A stretch of 64,000 nt of DNA from the NCBI RefSeq assembly GCF_000711825.1, contig NZ_JONJ01000002.1:1-64000 (forward strand), written 5' to 3'. This stretch comes from [Clostridium] aminophilum DSM 10710. GTDB lineage: Bacteria > Bacillota > Clostridia > Lachnospirales > Lachnospiraceae. The translations under genes and the position numbers were made by a program. Below the pieces are notes generated by a model. The model had not been told where the DNA came from, did not search any database, and was given only the letters and a program-made list of their open reading frames with translations. The first letter of the stretch is position 1; every line of letters starts with the position of its first letter. Shown one piece after another: positions 8,641 to 16,899 of the stretch.

Positions 8641-8960
8641 TCACAGGAAAATGATTCACACTTCCTTATGACATGAAAAAACGCTCCGCGAGGATGTGCA
8701 CGCCGCTGTAAGCAAATTCACTAAGCTCGAGAAAACCAGCCGCAGCACACTATTTCACTAAGCGGCAAAGCTGCTAAGTGAAATATGTGTCGCTAAGTGA
8801 ATTTCCATGGCACGCACTAAGCTCGAAAAGACCAGCCGCAGCACGCTATTTCACTAAGCGGCAAAGCCGCTAAGTGAAATATGTGTCGCTAAGAGCTTCG
8901 CCAAGGAATCTGTCGCCTTGCGGTGACCAGCGGCGCGAAGAGTCCGGCAGCGGATGCTGC
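8641..8960 (+). repeat. Terminator-associated mosaic repeat, copy split by the group II intron
   Basis: The first bases continue the palindrome that starts at 6723 (ATG + TCACAGGAAA ... TTCCTTATGACAT). Then comes the family core AACGCTCCGCGAGGATG(T)GCACGCCGCTG at about 8680-8710. It is interrupted by a 96-bp tandem unit, after which the family hairpin GTCGCC-TTGC-GGTGAC with CAGCGGCG and AGTCCG resumes near 8911-8945. No gene lies between 8570 and 9078. Confidence 0.75.
8719..8893 (+). repeat. Two tandem copies of a 96-bp-period palindromic unit
   Basis: Units begin CACTAAGCTCGA at 8719 and 8815 and run about 78 bp each, with a few differences. Each contains a hairpin TATTTCACTAAGC(G)GC / GC(C/T)GCTAAGTGAAATA with a 4-base loop. 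Related fragments occur at 15236-15275 and 40896-40949. Confidence 0.8.
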
Positions 8961-8982
8961 TCCGATAAAAGTACGGAAAGCA

Positions 8983-9059
8983 TCTGCCACATTTTCGTAT
9001 TTTTACCTGTATATAGGATGAAACGGATCCGGAATGATACAATAGATCCGACAGTATAC
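8983..9059 (+). promoter_or_regulatory. Putative ECF-type promoter region of the sigma operon
   Basis: Contains CTGTATAT at 9007-9014, TGAAAC at 9019-9024 and GATCCGA at 9045-9051. These three blocks recur in the same order upstream of the DUF4349 gene (12953-13020). TGAAAC is a known ECF-type -35 element, so autoregulation by the encoded sigma factor is plausible but inferred. Confidence 0.4.
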
Positions 9060-9078
9060 TGGAATGGAGAAAGGATTA

Positions 9079-9579
9079 ATGGATGAGATGAAGATGACGG
9101 CATCGGACCGGGCGGAACGATATATGGACCGTTACGGGAATTCGATTCTTCGGATGGCGTATTCGTATCTGCATAACATGGCAGATGCGGAAGATATCCT
9201 GCAGGAGACGCTGATTCGTGTGATAGATGCGGACCCCGAATTTGAGGGGGAAAATCATGAGAAGGCATATCTTCTGCGAACGGCCGCGAACCTTGCAAAG
9301 AATCGGATTGAGTATAACAAAAGACGGGAATCCGACGAACTGAATGAAGAGCTGGCCGCGGAATCCAGAGAAGATTTGACATTTCTCTGGGAGGCGGTAA
9401 AGAAACTTCAGACGAAATCGGCGGAAGTTCTGCATCTGTTTTATCAGGAAGGTTATCAGACTGCTGAGATTGCTCAGATTCTTGGGCGAAAGGAATCGAC
9501 GGTGCGGTCGGATCTGCGGCGTGCAAGAGAACGGCTCAAAACCGTGTTGAAGGAGGAGTACGACTTTGGCGAGATATAA
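9079..9579 (+). CDS. ECF-type sigma-70 family RNA polymerase sigma factor
   Basis: 166 residues from ATG 9079, chosen because AGAAAGGA at 9066-9073 is well spaced; ATG 9064 lies in front of that site. Region 2 is visible (ILRMAYSYLHNMADAEDILQETLIRV) and region 4 forms a helix-turn-helix (QTAEIAQILGRKESTVRSDLRRARERL). The size fits ECF sigma factors, which direct RNA polymerase to stress or envelope regulons. The next gene overlaps by 14 bp and encodes a membrane protein that is probably its anti-sigma factor. The regulon is unknown, but see the similar upstream region of the DUF4349 gene. Confidence 0.93.
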   Translation: MDEMKMTASDRAERYMDRYGNSILRMAYSYLHNMADAEDILQETLIRVIDADPEFEGENHEKAYLLRTAANLAKNRIEYNKRRESDELNEELAAESREDLTFLWEAVKKLQTKSAEVLHLFYQEGYQTAEIAQILGRKESTVRSDLRRARERLKTVLKEEYDFGEI

Positions 9580-10375
9580 TGAGATGATGGACCACGTGAA
9601 GGTCGATGAAGCGATGCGGGCCCGCGTGATGAAGAATGTAAAAAAGCATATCGGGGAAACCGGCCGTACCGGACAAAACGAGGTGTATGCAGAGAAAACA
9701 GAAGAAAAACAGGATTCGGAAGAAACGCTTTCTGTACTTCCGTCTGTGAAGCGGAGAAGAATTCTTCCGATTCTTGTTTCTCTTGCGGCCGCATGTGCGA
9801 TCCTGGCTGTGGTGGATCCCCGGGGAGCAAGAAACCCGATGACGAAGTCCGCAGATGACGCCGCGATGGCCCGCGAAGCGGAAATGATGCCGGGCGGGAA
9901 TGCGCGTCTCAAAGGCAGCGATTCCGGAGCAGTCGAAGAAGCGGAAAAAGCAGGGGGAGAAAACCGTGTGATGGCGGTCTGGGAGCACACAGAATACCAA
10001 AATCCGGTGGAAATGGAACAGGAACTCGGCTTCTCTGTGCCGGATCCGGAGAAGCTTCCGATCCGTTACACCCGAAAGGAGTATTCCACCATTACCGGGA
10101 ATCTGGCACAGATTGAGTATTACGATGGAGATCAGAGACGCATGATTTTTCGTAAATCCTCTGCGGAGGGCGACTGTTCGGGAAATTACAACCGGTTTGA
10201 GAGCGAAAAAAAGATTGCCGTGGACGGCGTCAACGATATCATAGTCAAAATGAACGGGGACAAAGCATATCTCGCGGTTTGGTCTGACGGAACCTTCTCG
10301 TGGTCGATTGACGATGAGCAGGGGGTCAGTGAGAAGCAGATGACGGAAATGATTCGCGCATTTATGAAATCGTAA
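9566..10375 (+). CDS. Probable membrane anti-sigma factor with extracytoplasmic domain
   Basis: 269 residues from a TTG start at 9566, preceded by AAGGAGG at 9549-9555. ATG codons further in (9584, 9587) lack such a site. The N-terminal segment of about 65 residues (ARYNEMMDHVKVDEAMRARVMKNVKK) is cytoplasmic and resembles anti-sigma segments of clostridial ECF partners. One membrane segment follows (ILPILVSLAAACAILAVV). The external part ends in a beta-rich DUF4367-like domain (LGFSVPDPEKLPIRYTRKEY ... DISWS-like region). The gene overlaps the sigma gene, so the two are translationally coupled. Function is inferred from position and architecture; a signal ligand is not evident. Confidence 0.7.
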   Translation: MARYNEMMDHVKVDEAMRARVMKNVKKHIGETGRTGQNEVYAEKTEEKQDSEETLSVLPSVKRRRILPILVSLAAACAILAVVDPRGARNPMTKSADDAAMAREAEMMPGGNARLKGSDSGAVEEAEKAGGENRVMAVWEHTEYQNPVEMEQELGFSVPDPEKLPIRYTRKEYSTITGNLAQIEYYDGDQRRMIFRKSSAEGDCSGNYNRFESEKKIAVDGVNDIIVKMNGDKAYLAVWSDGTFSWSIDDEQGVSEKQMTEMIRAFMKS

Positions 10376-10469
10376 TATAATAGTCACACAATGGAAACCA
10401 TTTTATGGTGATTCTGTCGATACTGTGGTAATATTAGATTGACAGAGTCTGTTGTGATTCACATATGGG

Positions 10470-10497
10470 CACAGAGGCAATGTCTCTGTGTCTTTTT
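10470..10497 (+). terminator. Terminator of the sigma/anti-sigma operon
   Basis: Hairpin CACAGAG-GCAATGT-CTCTGTG followed by TCTTTTTCT. Confidence 0.75.
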
Positions 10498-10499
10498 CT

Positions 10500-10650
10500 G
10501 TCATAGGAAGCTTCTCCGGAAATCCCTATGACAAAGACCGCTCTGCGGGAACGCACATACCGATGTATGCGAAAAGACATCATGCGGTGAACACCGGAGG
10601 CACGCAAAGTCGGCGGGCTTCCATCAGGAATGAGGGGATCCTGGTGAGAT
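10500..10650 (+). repeat. Terminator-associated mosaic repeat, near-complete copy
   Basis: Palindrome GTCATAGGAAGCTTC-TCC-GGAAATCCCTATGAC (10500-10532) starts at the end of the terminator T-tract. CGCTCTGCGGGAACGCAC follows, then GACATCATGCGGTGAACACC, GCACGCAAAGTC, and the GGCTTCC-CAGGAATGAGGGGA block at about 10614-10640. The order matches the copies at 15339 and 45885. Confidence 0.7.
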
Positions 10651-10711
10651 ACGGGCAAATGGGGTTTCCGTTCGTTTATCGGATAAACTTTTTTGGGGAA
10701 GAGATGGAATA

Positions 10712-12877
10712 ATGAACAGATGGAAATGTTGCGGGAATAAGAATATCGCCGGAATCATCCGGACGATGCTTATGATGTTATGGCTGCTGCTGGTTTGTTT
10801 TTTCAGCAGTGTGAATTCTATCTCGTTAAAAGCAGCGGAAAGACAGCGCAAGATCGTGACGGTCGGCTTCACGGAGAGTACGAATTTTCTGGAACGAAAA
10901 GACAACGACGAGATGAGCGGACTGGCGTACGATTACCTTCAGAAAATCTCCTATTACACCGACTGGGAGTACCGGTATGTCTACGGCGAATGGGACGAGA
11001 TCACGAGAAAATTCTATAACGGCGAAATTGATGTGCTTCCGGGACTGTCCAAGACGCCGGAGAGAGAGCAAAAGGCTCTTTTTTCCGATTATCCGATGGG
11101 AACCGAGAGCTACTATATCTATGTTCATGCGGACGATCCGCTGGCGCCGTCGCGGGAGAGAGGCCTGAGAGGAGGCTCCATCGGCGTTAACGAAAACACG
11201 CTGCAGCAGGGGCTTCTCGAGCGATGGAACAAGGATGGCGGCTTTGAGGCGGACATCCGGTATTATCCGGGAAACCGGTCACGCATGGCGGCATTTGACG
11301 CCAATGAAACCATGGCGACTGTGACGACGGATTTTTCGGTCAAGCCGGAGATGAACATGATGCCGATTGCTCTGGTCGGCGGTTCGGATTACTATCTTGC
11401 GATTTCGAAGAACCGGAAAGACCTTTTGGATGATCTGAACCGGGCTCAGGGTTCCATTACCGCCATCGAGCCGGGATTCACCAAGGAACTTCTGGAAAAA
11501 TACTATAGAGGCAATGCGGTCAGCCGGCTTCTCTCGCGGGAAGAAGACACTTTCGTGAAACGCAATCCGAGAATCCGGATCGGCTACTATGACAACTATA
11601 TGCCCTTTACCGGAACGGACAGGAACGGAAATGCGCAGGGGATTCTCACCGATCTGGTTCAGCAGATGCTGACGCAGCTGCGGCTAGAAAAACGCGTTTC
11701 GCCGATTTACCGGGCATACAGATCCACGCAGGAGATGATTGATGCTCTGAACCGCGATGAGATCGATGTGGCATTTCCGATTGAGAATAATATGGCTCAG
11801 GCAGAGAAAGACGACATTTTTCTGAGCTCGGAGATGATTAAGACATCGATGTTCCTTGTGTTTGACGGGGCATACGATGAGCGCGTCAAGAACCGGATTG
11901 CGGTCATTCGCGGAAATCGTTTTCAGGAGGAATACACGCGGCGGAACTTCCCGAATGCGGAGATTGTGTTCTGTGATGACATCTACAATGGATTTGATAT
12001 GGTAAAGAGCGGTGAAGCGGACTCCATAGCGATCAACGAACTTCGGAAGGACGCTGTGATGAACTTGTTCCGCTACCGCGATATGCAGTCTATTCCGCTT
12101 CCGGAGGGCAGAAATATCTGTATGGCGGTGAAGCGCGGAGAAACGCAGCTTTTGTCTCTCCTTGAGCGGGGAATTACCAGTCTGCCGGATAATTACGCGG
12201 TTACGTCAACATACAAATACATTGGAAAAAAGAATGATTATTCTTTTGAGGAATTCGTCTACGCCAACATTTATGTCACATTTGCCGGCGCGCTGCTGCT
12301 GGTGGGACTGGTGATCGGCGGAATCGTCTATATCGTGAGCAACCGGAAGAAACGCCGGGATCTCGACCGCATGGCACACATCGACAATACCACGGGGATT
12401 AAAAACCGGAGATCGTTTGATGAGGCGGTGGCGCAGATCGGAACGGATCCGGTTTCCGGAGATTTTGTTTTTCTTTCAGCGGACCTGAATGAACTGAAAC
12501 AGGTCAATGACACTATGGGGCATGAAGCCGGAGACGAGCTGATCATATCCGCTGCAAATTATCTGAATTCTATCATGGAACCGTACGGAAATGTATTCCG
12601 TGTCGGGGGCGATGAGTTTGCGGCGATCGGGCACATCCGCGGGGAGGAACGGCAGGCGGTATTTGACCGCATCCGCGAGGACTGCGAAAAGTGGACCGGA
12701 TCCTGCGGGCAGAAGCTTTCGATCTCAGTCGGTTTTGTCGCGGCGGAGGAGTTATCCGATCCCACGCTGAAAAATCTTCGTGTCGAAGCGGAACGGCGGA
12801 TGTATGAGGCGAAGACGAGATATTACCGTGAGACCGGACATGACCGAAGGGGAGCGCGAAGCGGTCTGAACAAATAA
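10712..12877 (+). CDS. Diguanylate cyclase with two periplasmic solute-binding-type sensor domains
   Basis: 721 residues. A signal/membrane segment (TMLMMLWLLLVCFFS) leads into two tandem extracytoplasmic SBP_bac_3-type domains (about 48-275, starting KIVTVGFTESTNFLE, and 285-500, starting NPRIRIGYYDNYMPFTG). A membrane span follows (ITFAGALLLVGLVIGGIVYIV, approximately 515-540). The cytoplasmic GGDEF domain is intact, with motif GGDEF at residues 632-636. No RxxD inhibitory site sits at the usual place before it. The predicted role is synthesis of cyclic di-GMP from GTP in response to a small ligand such as an amino acid; the ligand is unknown. It is a single gene after a terminator, with its own unrecognised promoter. 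Confidence 0.93.
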   Translation: MNRWKCCGNKNIAGIIRTMLMMLWLLLVCFFSSVNSISLKAAERQRKIVTVGFTESTNFLERKDNDEMSGLAYDYLQKISYYTDWEYRYVYGEWDEITRKFYNGEIDVLPGLSKTPEREQKALFSDYPMGTESYYIYVHADDPLAPSRERGLRGGSIGVNENTLQQGLLERWNKDGGFEADIRYYPGNRSRMAAFDANETMATVTTDFSVKPEMNMMPIALVGGSDYYLAISKNRKDLLDDLNRAQGSITAIEPGFTKELLEKYYRGNAVSRLLSREEDTFVKRNPRIRIGYYDNYMPFTGTDRNGNAQGILTDLVQQMLTQLRLEKRVSPIYRAYRSTQEMIDALNRDEIDVAFPIENNMAQAEKDDIFLSSEMIKTSMFLVFDGAYDERVKNRIAVIRGNRFQEEYTRRNFPNAEIVFCDDIYNGFDMVKSGEADSIAINELRKDAVMNLFRYRDMQSIPLPEGRNICMAVKRGETQLLSLLERGITSLPDNYAVTSTYKYIGKKNDYSFEEFVYANIYVTFAGALLLVGLVIGGIVYIVSNRKKRRDLDRMAHIDNTTGIKNRRSFDEAVAQIGTDPVSGDFVFLSADLNELKQVNDTMGHEAGDELIISAANYLNSIMEPYGNVFRVGGDEFAAIGHIRGEERQAVFDRIREDCEKWTGSCGQKLSISVGFVAAEELSDPTLKNLRVEAERRMYEAKTRYYRETGHDRRGARSGLNK

Positions 12878-12952
12878 ATCCAAACGGAAAACAGATAGCG
12901 GGAATCCGTAACGAAGACAAACCATAACGACAGAAATAAAGAATCTTTTTCC

Positions 12953-13020
12953 GCACTGCAACATTTCGGCAGTTTTGGCTGTATATCAGGTGAAAGGACA
13001 ACAAAGATCCGAACATATAC
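12953..13020 (+). promoter_or_regulatory. Promoter-like region similar to that of the ECF sigma operon
   Basis: CTGTATAT (12979-12986), TGAAAG (12991-12996), GATCCGA (13006-13012) and ATATAC (13015-13020) match the same blocks ahead of the ECF sigma gene. The TGAAA-GATCCGA gap is 11 bp shorter. Looser similarity extends upstream (TGC-ACATTT-CG ... TTTT). Confidence 0.4.
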
Positions 13021-13032
13021 GGGAGGCTGCAT

Positions 13033-14271
13033 ATGAAGAAAGAATATAAAACAGAATTCGATTCCGTTTCCGGCTGCGGGTGCAATTCCGGAACCGGGAA
13101 ACATTCCGTAAAAAGGAAAAAAACAGGAAAAGATCTTCGTGTGATTTTTCTGGCGGCGGGATTTGCCGTCCTGGTCGGCTGCGGCGCAAAGAATGTGTCC
13201 GGTCCCATGGGAAAGACCTCGGATGTATCTGTCTCGGCGATGAGGACGGATGGCGCTTCTTATAAGAACGGTTTTGGCACCGCGGGATCAGACCGGGCGG
13301 AGGCGCCGGAAGTCATGATGGATGCGGAAGGAGCGGAAGAACCGGTCCGCATGAATGACGGCGGGAACGGAATGGACACACCGGATCAGGACGTCACAAA
13401 GCGGATCCGCACGGTGGATCTGACGGTGAGCCTGGAGGACGACTCGAAGCTTAACGAGACGGCGGACCGGATTGTGGAGATTACAAAGCAGTATCACGGA
13501 AGCGTGACCGACCGCAGTATGTCTTACAGCAAGTACAATGCGGGCGGATCCATTACGGTTAAAATTCCGAAGGATGAAGTGGATGGATTCCTTGCGGGGG
13601 TCCGCGATCAGGGAATGAATGTCAGCCGGATTGATGACCGCACGGAGGACGTCACACAGCATTATGTCGATGTGGAAGCGCGTCTTAAGGCAAAACAGAC
13701 GGAAGTGGACCGGCTGCAGTCCTATCTTGAGAAGGCGGAGGATACGGAAACACTTTTAAAGGTAGAGGAGCAGCTGACCCGGGCGATCTCGGATCTCGAG
13801 TCCTATAAGGCCCAGATGAATTCTCTGAATTCGCGCATCGATGCGACGACGGTACAGATTGCCCTCGAGTGCAGTAAGATCATTCATGAGGAGACGACCG
13901 GTGAGATGGCGGAGAGAATCATGAAGAATACGTTCCGCGATACCCTGGAGACGTTTCTGGAGGGAGCCAAAATGTTCCTCGGCGCGATTGCAACGCTGAT
14001 CTGGCTCATTCCGATCGGTATGATTCTGATTACGGCAGTCTATCGGACAATCCGATGGAACCGGGATAAAGGAAAGAAAGAGAAGACGGCCCCATTCGCT
14101 CGAGCGAAGCAGGAGGGAAAAACGCAGGATCCGGATAGCGGGCAGGGAAAACCACAGGTCCTGGAGAAAGGGCAGGAGAAACCGCAGGCCCCGGATAACG
14201 GGCAGGGAAAACCACAGGATCCGGACAAAGAGCGGGCAAAACCGCAGGCCCCGGAGGAAGATCAGGCTTAG
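13033..14271 (+). CDS. DUF4349 family lipoprotein with C-terminal membrane segment and repeat tail
   Basis: 412 residues. A long basic N-terminal region precedes a hydrophobic segment ending in a lipobox (FAVLVGC), so lipidation is likely although the n-region is unusually long. The core (RIRTVDLTVSLEDDSKLNETADRI ... GGSITVKIPKDEVDGFL ... YVDVEARLKAKQTEVDRL) is typical of DUF4349, with a coiled-coil hairpin in its second half. A membrane segment (IATLIWLIPIGMILITAVY) follows, then a basic stretch. The last 50 residues are repeats of the type GQGKPQ-DPDK from an approximately 30-bp tandem repeat at about 14125-14265. The upstream region resembles that of the ECF sigma operon, so it may be part of that regulon. 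Function unknown. Confidence 0.8.
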   Translation: MKKEYKTEFDSVSGCGCNSGTGKHSVKRKKTGKDLRVIFLAAGFAVLVGCGAKNVSGPMGKTSDVSVSAMRTDGASYKNGFGTAGSDRAEAPEVMMDAEGAEEPVRMNDGGNGMDTPDQDVTKRIRTVDLTVSLEDDSKLNETADRIVEITKQYHGSVTDRSMSYSKYNAGGSITVKIPKDEVDGFLAGVRDQGMNVSRIDDRTEDVTQHYVDVEARLKAKQTEVDRLQSYLEKAEDTETLLKVEEQLTRAISDLESYKAQMNSLNSRIDATTVQIALECSKIIHEETTGEMAERIMKNTFRDTLETFLEGAKMFLGAIATLIWLIPIGMILITAVYRTIRWNRDKGKKEKTAPFARAKQEGKTQDPDSGQGKPQVLEKGQEKPQAPDNGQGKPQDPDKERAKPQAPEEDQA

Positions 14272-14402
14272 AATTTCAGGGTAGAATCCAGAAAAAAAAC
14301 TCTAATTGATAAATTTTCCACACAGTTGAAATAATTTATGGTAGAATATGCAGTTGAGCAGGCTATTCACTCAAAAGAATTATAATTAAGGTGGAAAAAA
14401 TT

Positions 14403-15146
14403 ATGGCACTAACCGGTGTAACGCGCGGAAGACTCTCCAAGAGAGGAAAACACAGCAAACAGGATATTATCAATGCTGCGGTAGACATTATCCGCAGAGA
14501 CGGCCCGAACTCCATCACGGCAAAAAAACTTGCGGCGGAGTTGGAAATGTCGACTTATCCGCTGTTTAATGAGTTTAAGACCATCGATGAGATTCGTGAG
14601 GCAGCTCATGAGCAGGCACTGATGATATACCGTTCCTACCAGGACAGAGCTCTCTCGACGAACCTTCCGTTGAAGGCATTTGCGATGGAGTATGTTCGTT
14701 TTGCGGAGGAAGAACCGAATCTGTTCCGGATCCTGTTTATGAATCCGACCGATTCTGCCAATATGGACGAATATCTGCTGACTGCGGAGTATGCGCGCGA
14801 TCTGATGGAATGTTTTGTAAACCGCTACGGTGTAGATCGTGACAATGCAGTCTTTGTATATCGCAATCTGGCGATTTATGTTCACGGTATTGCTGTTATG
14901 GTTGCCTGTGGCGTGACACACCTGTCCCAGAAGGAACTTGCGTATAAGCTCGGAGAGGTGTTCCGTGGTCTGGTTGCGGTGCTTCACATGCCGAAGGATA
15001 TCCGCAGCGATCTGATCCCGGAAGAGAGTACAGTCGATAACGGTTATCTCGCTGATTTTCGCCGTGCAAAGGATGAGGGAAAGCTTCCGGAGGAGCTGAA
15101 TGAAATCGACGACCTCCTGAGGAGTAAGCTTCGCTTCGAAGATTAA
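14403..15146 (+). CDS. TetR-family transcriptional regulator
   Basis: 247 residues from ATG 14403; AAGGTGG at 14388-14394 is correctly spaced. A GTG at 14391 sits inside that site and is less likely. The N-terminal helix-turn-helix is typical (KQDIINAAVDIIRRDGPNSITAKKLAAELEMSTYPLFNEFKTIDEIREAA). The C-terminal helical part (about 150 residues) is a TetR-type ligand/dimer domain (LFRILFMNPTDSANMDEYLL). It is convergent with hom and followed by two terminators. No target gene is adjacent in divergent orientation, so its regulon cannot be named. Confidence 0.88.
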   Translation: MALTGVTRGRLSKRGKHSKQDIINAAVDIIRRDGPNSITAKKLAAELEMSTYPLFNEFKTIDEIREAAHEQALMIYRSYQDRALSTNLPLKAFAMEYVRFAEEEPNLFRILFMNPTDSANMDEYLLTAEYARDLMECFVNRYGVDRDNAVFVYRNLAIYVHGIAVMVACGVTHLSQKELAYKLGEVFRGLVAVLHMPKDIRSDLIPEESTVDNGYLADFRRAKDEGKLPEELNEIDDLLRSKLRFED

Positions 15147-15199
15147 AACTTCCGGGCGGCTGACACAGCTTCCGGAAAACATGGGATAAACAGAAAAGC

Positions 15200-15238
15200 A
15201 AAACTACCAGGCTCGGAAACACCTCGCCAGGTAGTTTT
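15200..15238 (+). terminator. Terminator of the TetR gene
   Basis: AAAACTACCAGGC / GCCAGGTAGTTTT, 12 of 13 positions paired, about 54 bp past the stop codon. A fragment of the intergenic repeat family (CCATGGTGCGCACAAAGCTCGAAAA) follows at 15239. Confidence 0.7.
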
Positions 15239-15290
15239 CCATGGTGCGCACAAAGCTCGAAAAAGACCTTTCTAAGTGCTCCACAAAAAA

Positions 15291-15338
15291 AAGATGGTAT
15301 TCCCCGCTGCCGTGAGCGGCGGAGGAATACCATCTTTT
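15291..15338. terminator. Strong hairpin between convergent TetR and hom genes, probably bidirectional
   Basis: AAGATGGTATTCC / GGAATACCATCTTTT with an inner GCTGCCGTGAGCGGC stem. Flanked by an A8 run on the left and TTTT on the right. Confidence 0.75.
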
Positions 15339-15600
15339 CTTGTTGCATAGGAAATTTCTCCGAAATTCCCTATGCAACAAGAACGCTCCGCGAGGATGCG
15401 CACGCCGCTGTAAGGAAGCTGTCACCTAACGGTGACCAGCGGCGGCGCGCAAAGTCCGCGGGGCTCCCCTCAGGACTAAGGGGATGGGGGAGCCGAAGTC
15501 CGCTTGCGGACTTTGTTCTATGGCTAACTCGCCAAAGTCCGCACCCCGGTGAGTCCCTGGCGACTGCCGCGAAACGCTCGAAACCCGCGAAACGTGTTTC
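15339..15600 (+). repeat. Terminator-associated mosaic repeat, longest copy
   Basis: Begins with palindrome CTTGTTGCATAGGAAATTTC-TCC-GAAATTCCCTATGCAACAAG (15339-15381) directly at the terminator T-tract. Next is AACGCTCCGCGAGGATGCGCACGCCGCTG, with nested stems CGCCGCTG/CAGCGGCG and GTCACC-TAAC-GGTGAC. The GGCTCCCC ... GGGGGAGCC hairpin sits between AAAGTCCGC and GCGGACTTTG. Last comes the end module ACTCGCCAAAGTCCGC ... CTGGCGACTGCCGCG, reaching nearly to the hom stop codon. It fills the whole gap between 15339 and 15606. Confidence 0.8.
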
Positions 15601-15606
15601 GACACG

Positions 15607-16899
15607 TTATGAATCCAGAACGCGGAGAACGTTGTCAACCCGGAGAACCGAACCGTTGCCGACAAGGACGTCCAGCGCGGTGCTGAGAATGTTTTTCTCG
15701 ATCGCGTAGACAATAAAGATCAGCGGTACGGTATCGCTGTGAGAGGAAACAGCCCGCTGCATCATGGTGCGGATCCCGACGCCGTAAACGCCGAAGGTTG
15801 ACGTGATCTGTCCGAGAACACCCGGGTGATCCGGCGCCGTGACGCGGATGTAATACGGATTTTTTCCCTCACCGGCAAAGGAGAGACCGGCATCGTAACG
15901 CAGATGCGGGAGCAGGTCGTAGGCGGCATTTTTCTCGATCTTGCGGGCAATGCTGATAATGTCGCCCATTACTGCGCTTCCCGTCGGAAGGGGGCCTGCG
16001 CCTCTTCCGTAAAACATCAGTTTATCGACGGCATTTCCGGTCACGTATACGGCGTTGAATTCGTTGTTGACGTTAGCGAGCGGATGGTCTTCCGGGACAA
16101 GGCTCGGTTCGACATGGCAGGTCACTTCGCCGTCCCGGGCGCGGGCAGAGCCGAGAAGCTTGATCCGGTAACCGAATTCACGGGCAAATGCGATGTCTTC
16201 GCTGGTGACGGTCGTGATTCCGCGGGTCGGGATCTGATCCGGTGCCACTCCGATTCCGAACAGAAGAGAGATCAGAATGCTGAGCTTGTTGGCGGCATCC
16301 AGTCCCTCGACATCGGCTGTCGGGTCCGTCTCGGCAAAGCCTTTTGCCTGCGCATCCCGGAGGGCGTCGGCGTAAGCCTGACCGTTCTCGGTCATCTTGG
16401 TCAGAATGTAGTTGGTCGTTCCGTTCAGGATTCCCTGAACTTCACTGAACTCGTTGGAAATCAGCGCGGTGGTGACGGCATTCAGAATCGGAATCCCGCC
16501 GGCAACGCTGGCCTCAAAGCGCAGCATGAGGTGGTTTTCATGGGCGAGTTTCTGGAGAAGTTCGCCGTTTGCCGCGATGGCTGCCTTGTTTGCCGTGACA
16601 ACATGTTTTCCGGCTCGAAGAGCATCCGCCATGAAGGTGGTAGCCGGCTCGATGCCGCCGATCAGTTCGACAACGATGTCGATCTCCGGATCATCAATGA
16701 TCTCGTGGATGTCGGTGACATATTTTTCCCGGGGAATGTCGATCCCGCGGTCGCGTTCCGGATGACGGTTCAGGATTTTCGTGATTTCGAGATCGAGACC
16801 TGTCGTCTCCTCGATCCTGGCACGGCTCATCTCAAGCGTGCGGTAGGTTCCCTGGCCGATATTGCCGATCCCGAGCATTCCGATCTTGATTTTCTTCAT
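15607..16899 (-). CDS. hom: Homoserine dehydrogenase
   Basis: 430 residues from ATG 16899. GGAGG inside the upstream ATGGAGGAACAT is the ribosome-binding site for this start, so ATG 16911 is less likely. The Rossmann motif (IGMLGIGNIGQGTY), the NKAAIA cofactor region, the catalytic core (ASVAGGIPILNAV, GILNGTTNYILTKM, DPTADVEGLDAANKL) and a C-terminal ACT domain (YYIRVTAPDHPGVLGQITSTFG) are all present. The enzyme reduces aspartate semialdehyde to homoserine on the way to threonine and methionine; the ACT domain suggests threonine feedback. It is a single-gene unit convergent with the TetR gene. The window also encodes a ThrH-like phosphatase. Confidence 0.97.
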   Translation of the reverse strand: MKKIKIGMLGIGNIGQGTYRTLEMSRARIEETTGLDLEITKILNRHPERDRGIDIPREKYVTDIHEIIDDPEIDIVVELIGGIEPATTFMADALRAGKHVVTANKAAIAANGELLQKLAHENHLMLRFEASVAGGIPILNAVTTALISNEFSEVQGILNGTTNYILTKMTENGQAYADALRDAQAKGFAETDPTADVEGLDAANKLSILISLLFGIGVAPDQIPTRGITTVTSEDIAFAREFGYRIKLLGSARARDGEVTCHVEPSLVPEDHPLANVNNEFNAVYVTGNAVDKLMFYGRGAGPLPTGSAVMGDIISIARKIEKNAAYDLLPHLRYDAGLSFAGEGKNPYYIRVTAPDHPGVLGQITSTFGVYGVGIRTMMQRAVSSHSDTVPLIFIVYAIEKNILSTALDVLVGNGSVLRVDNVLRVLDS

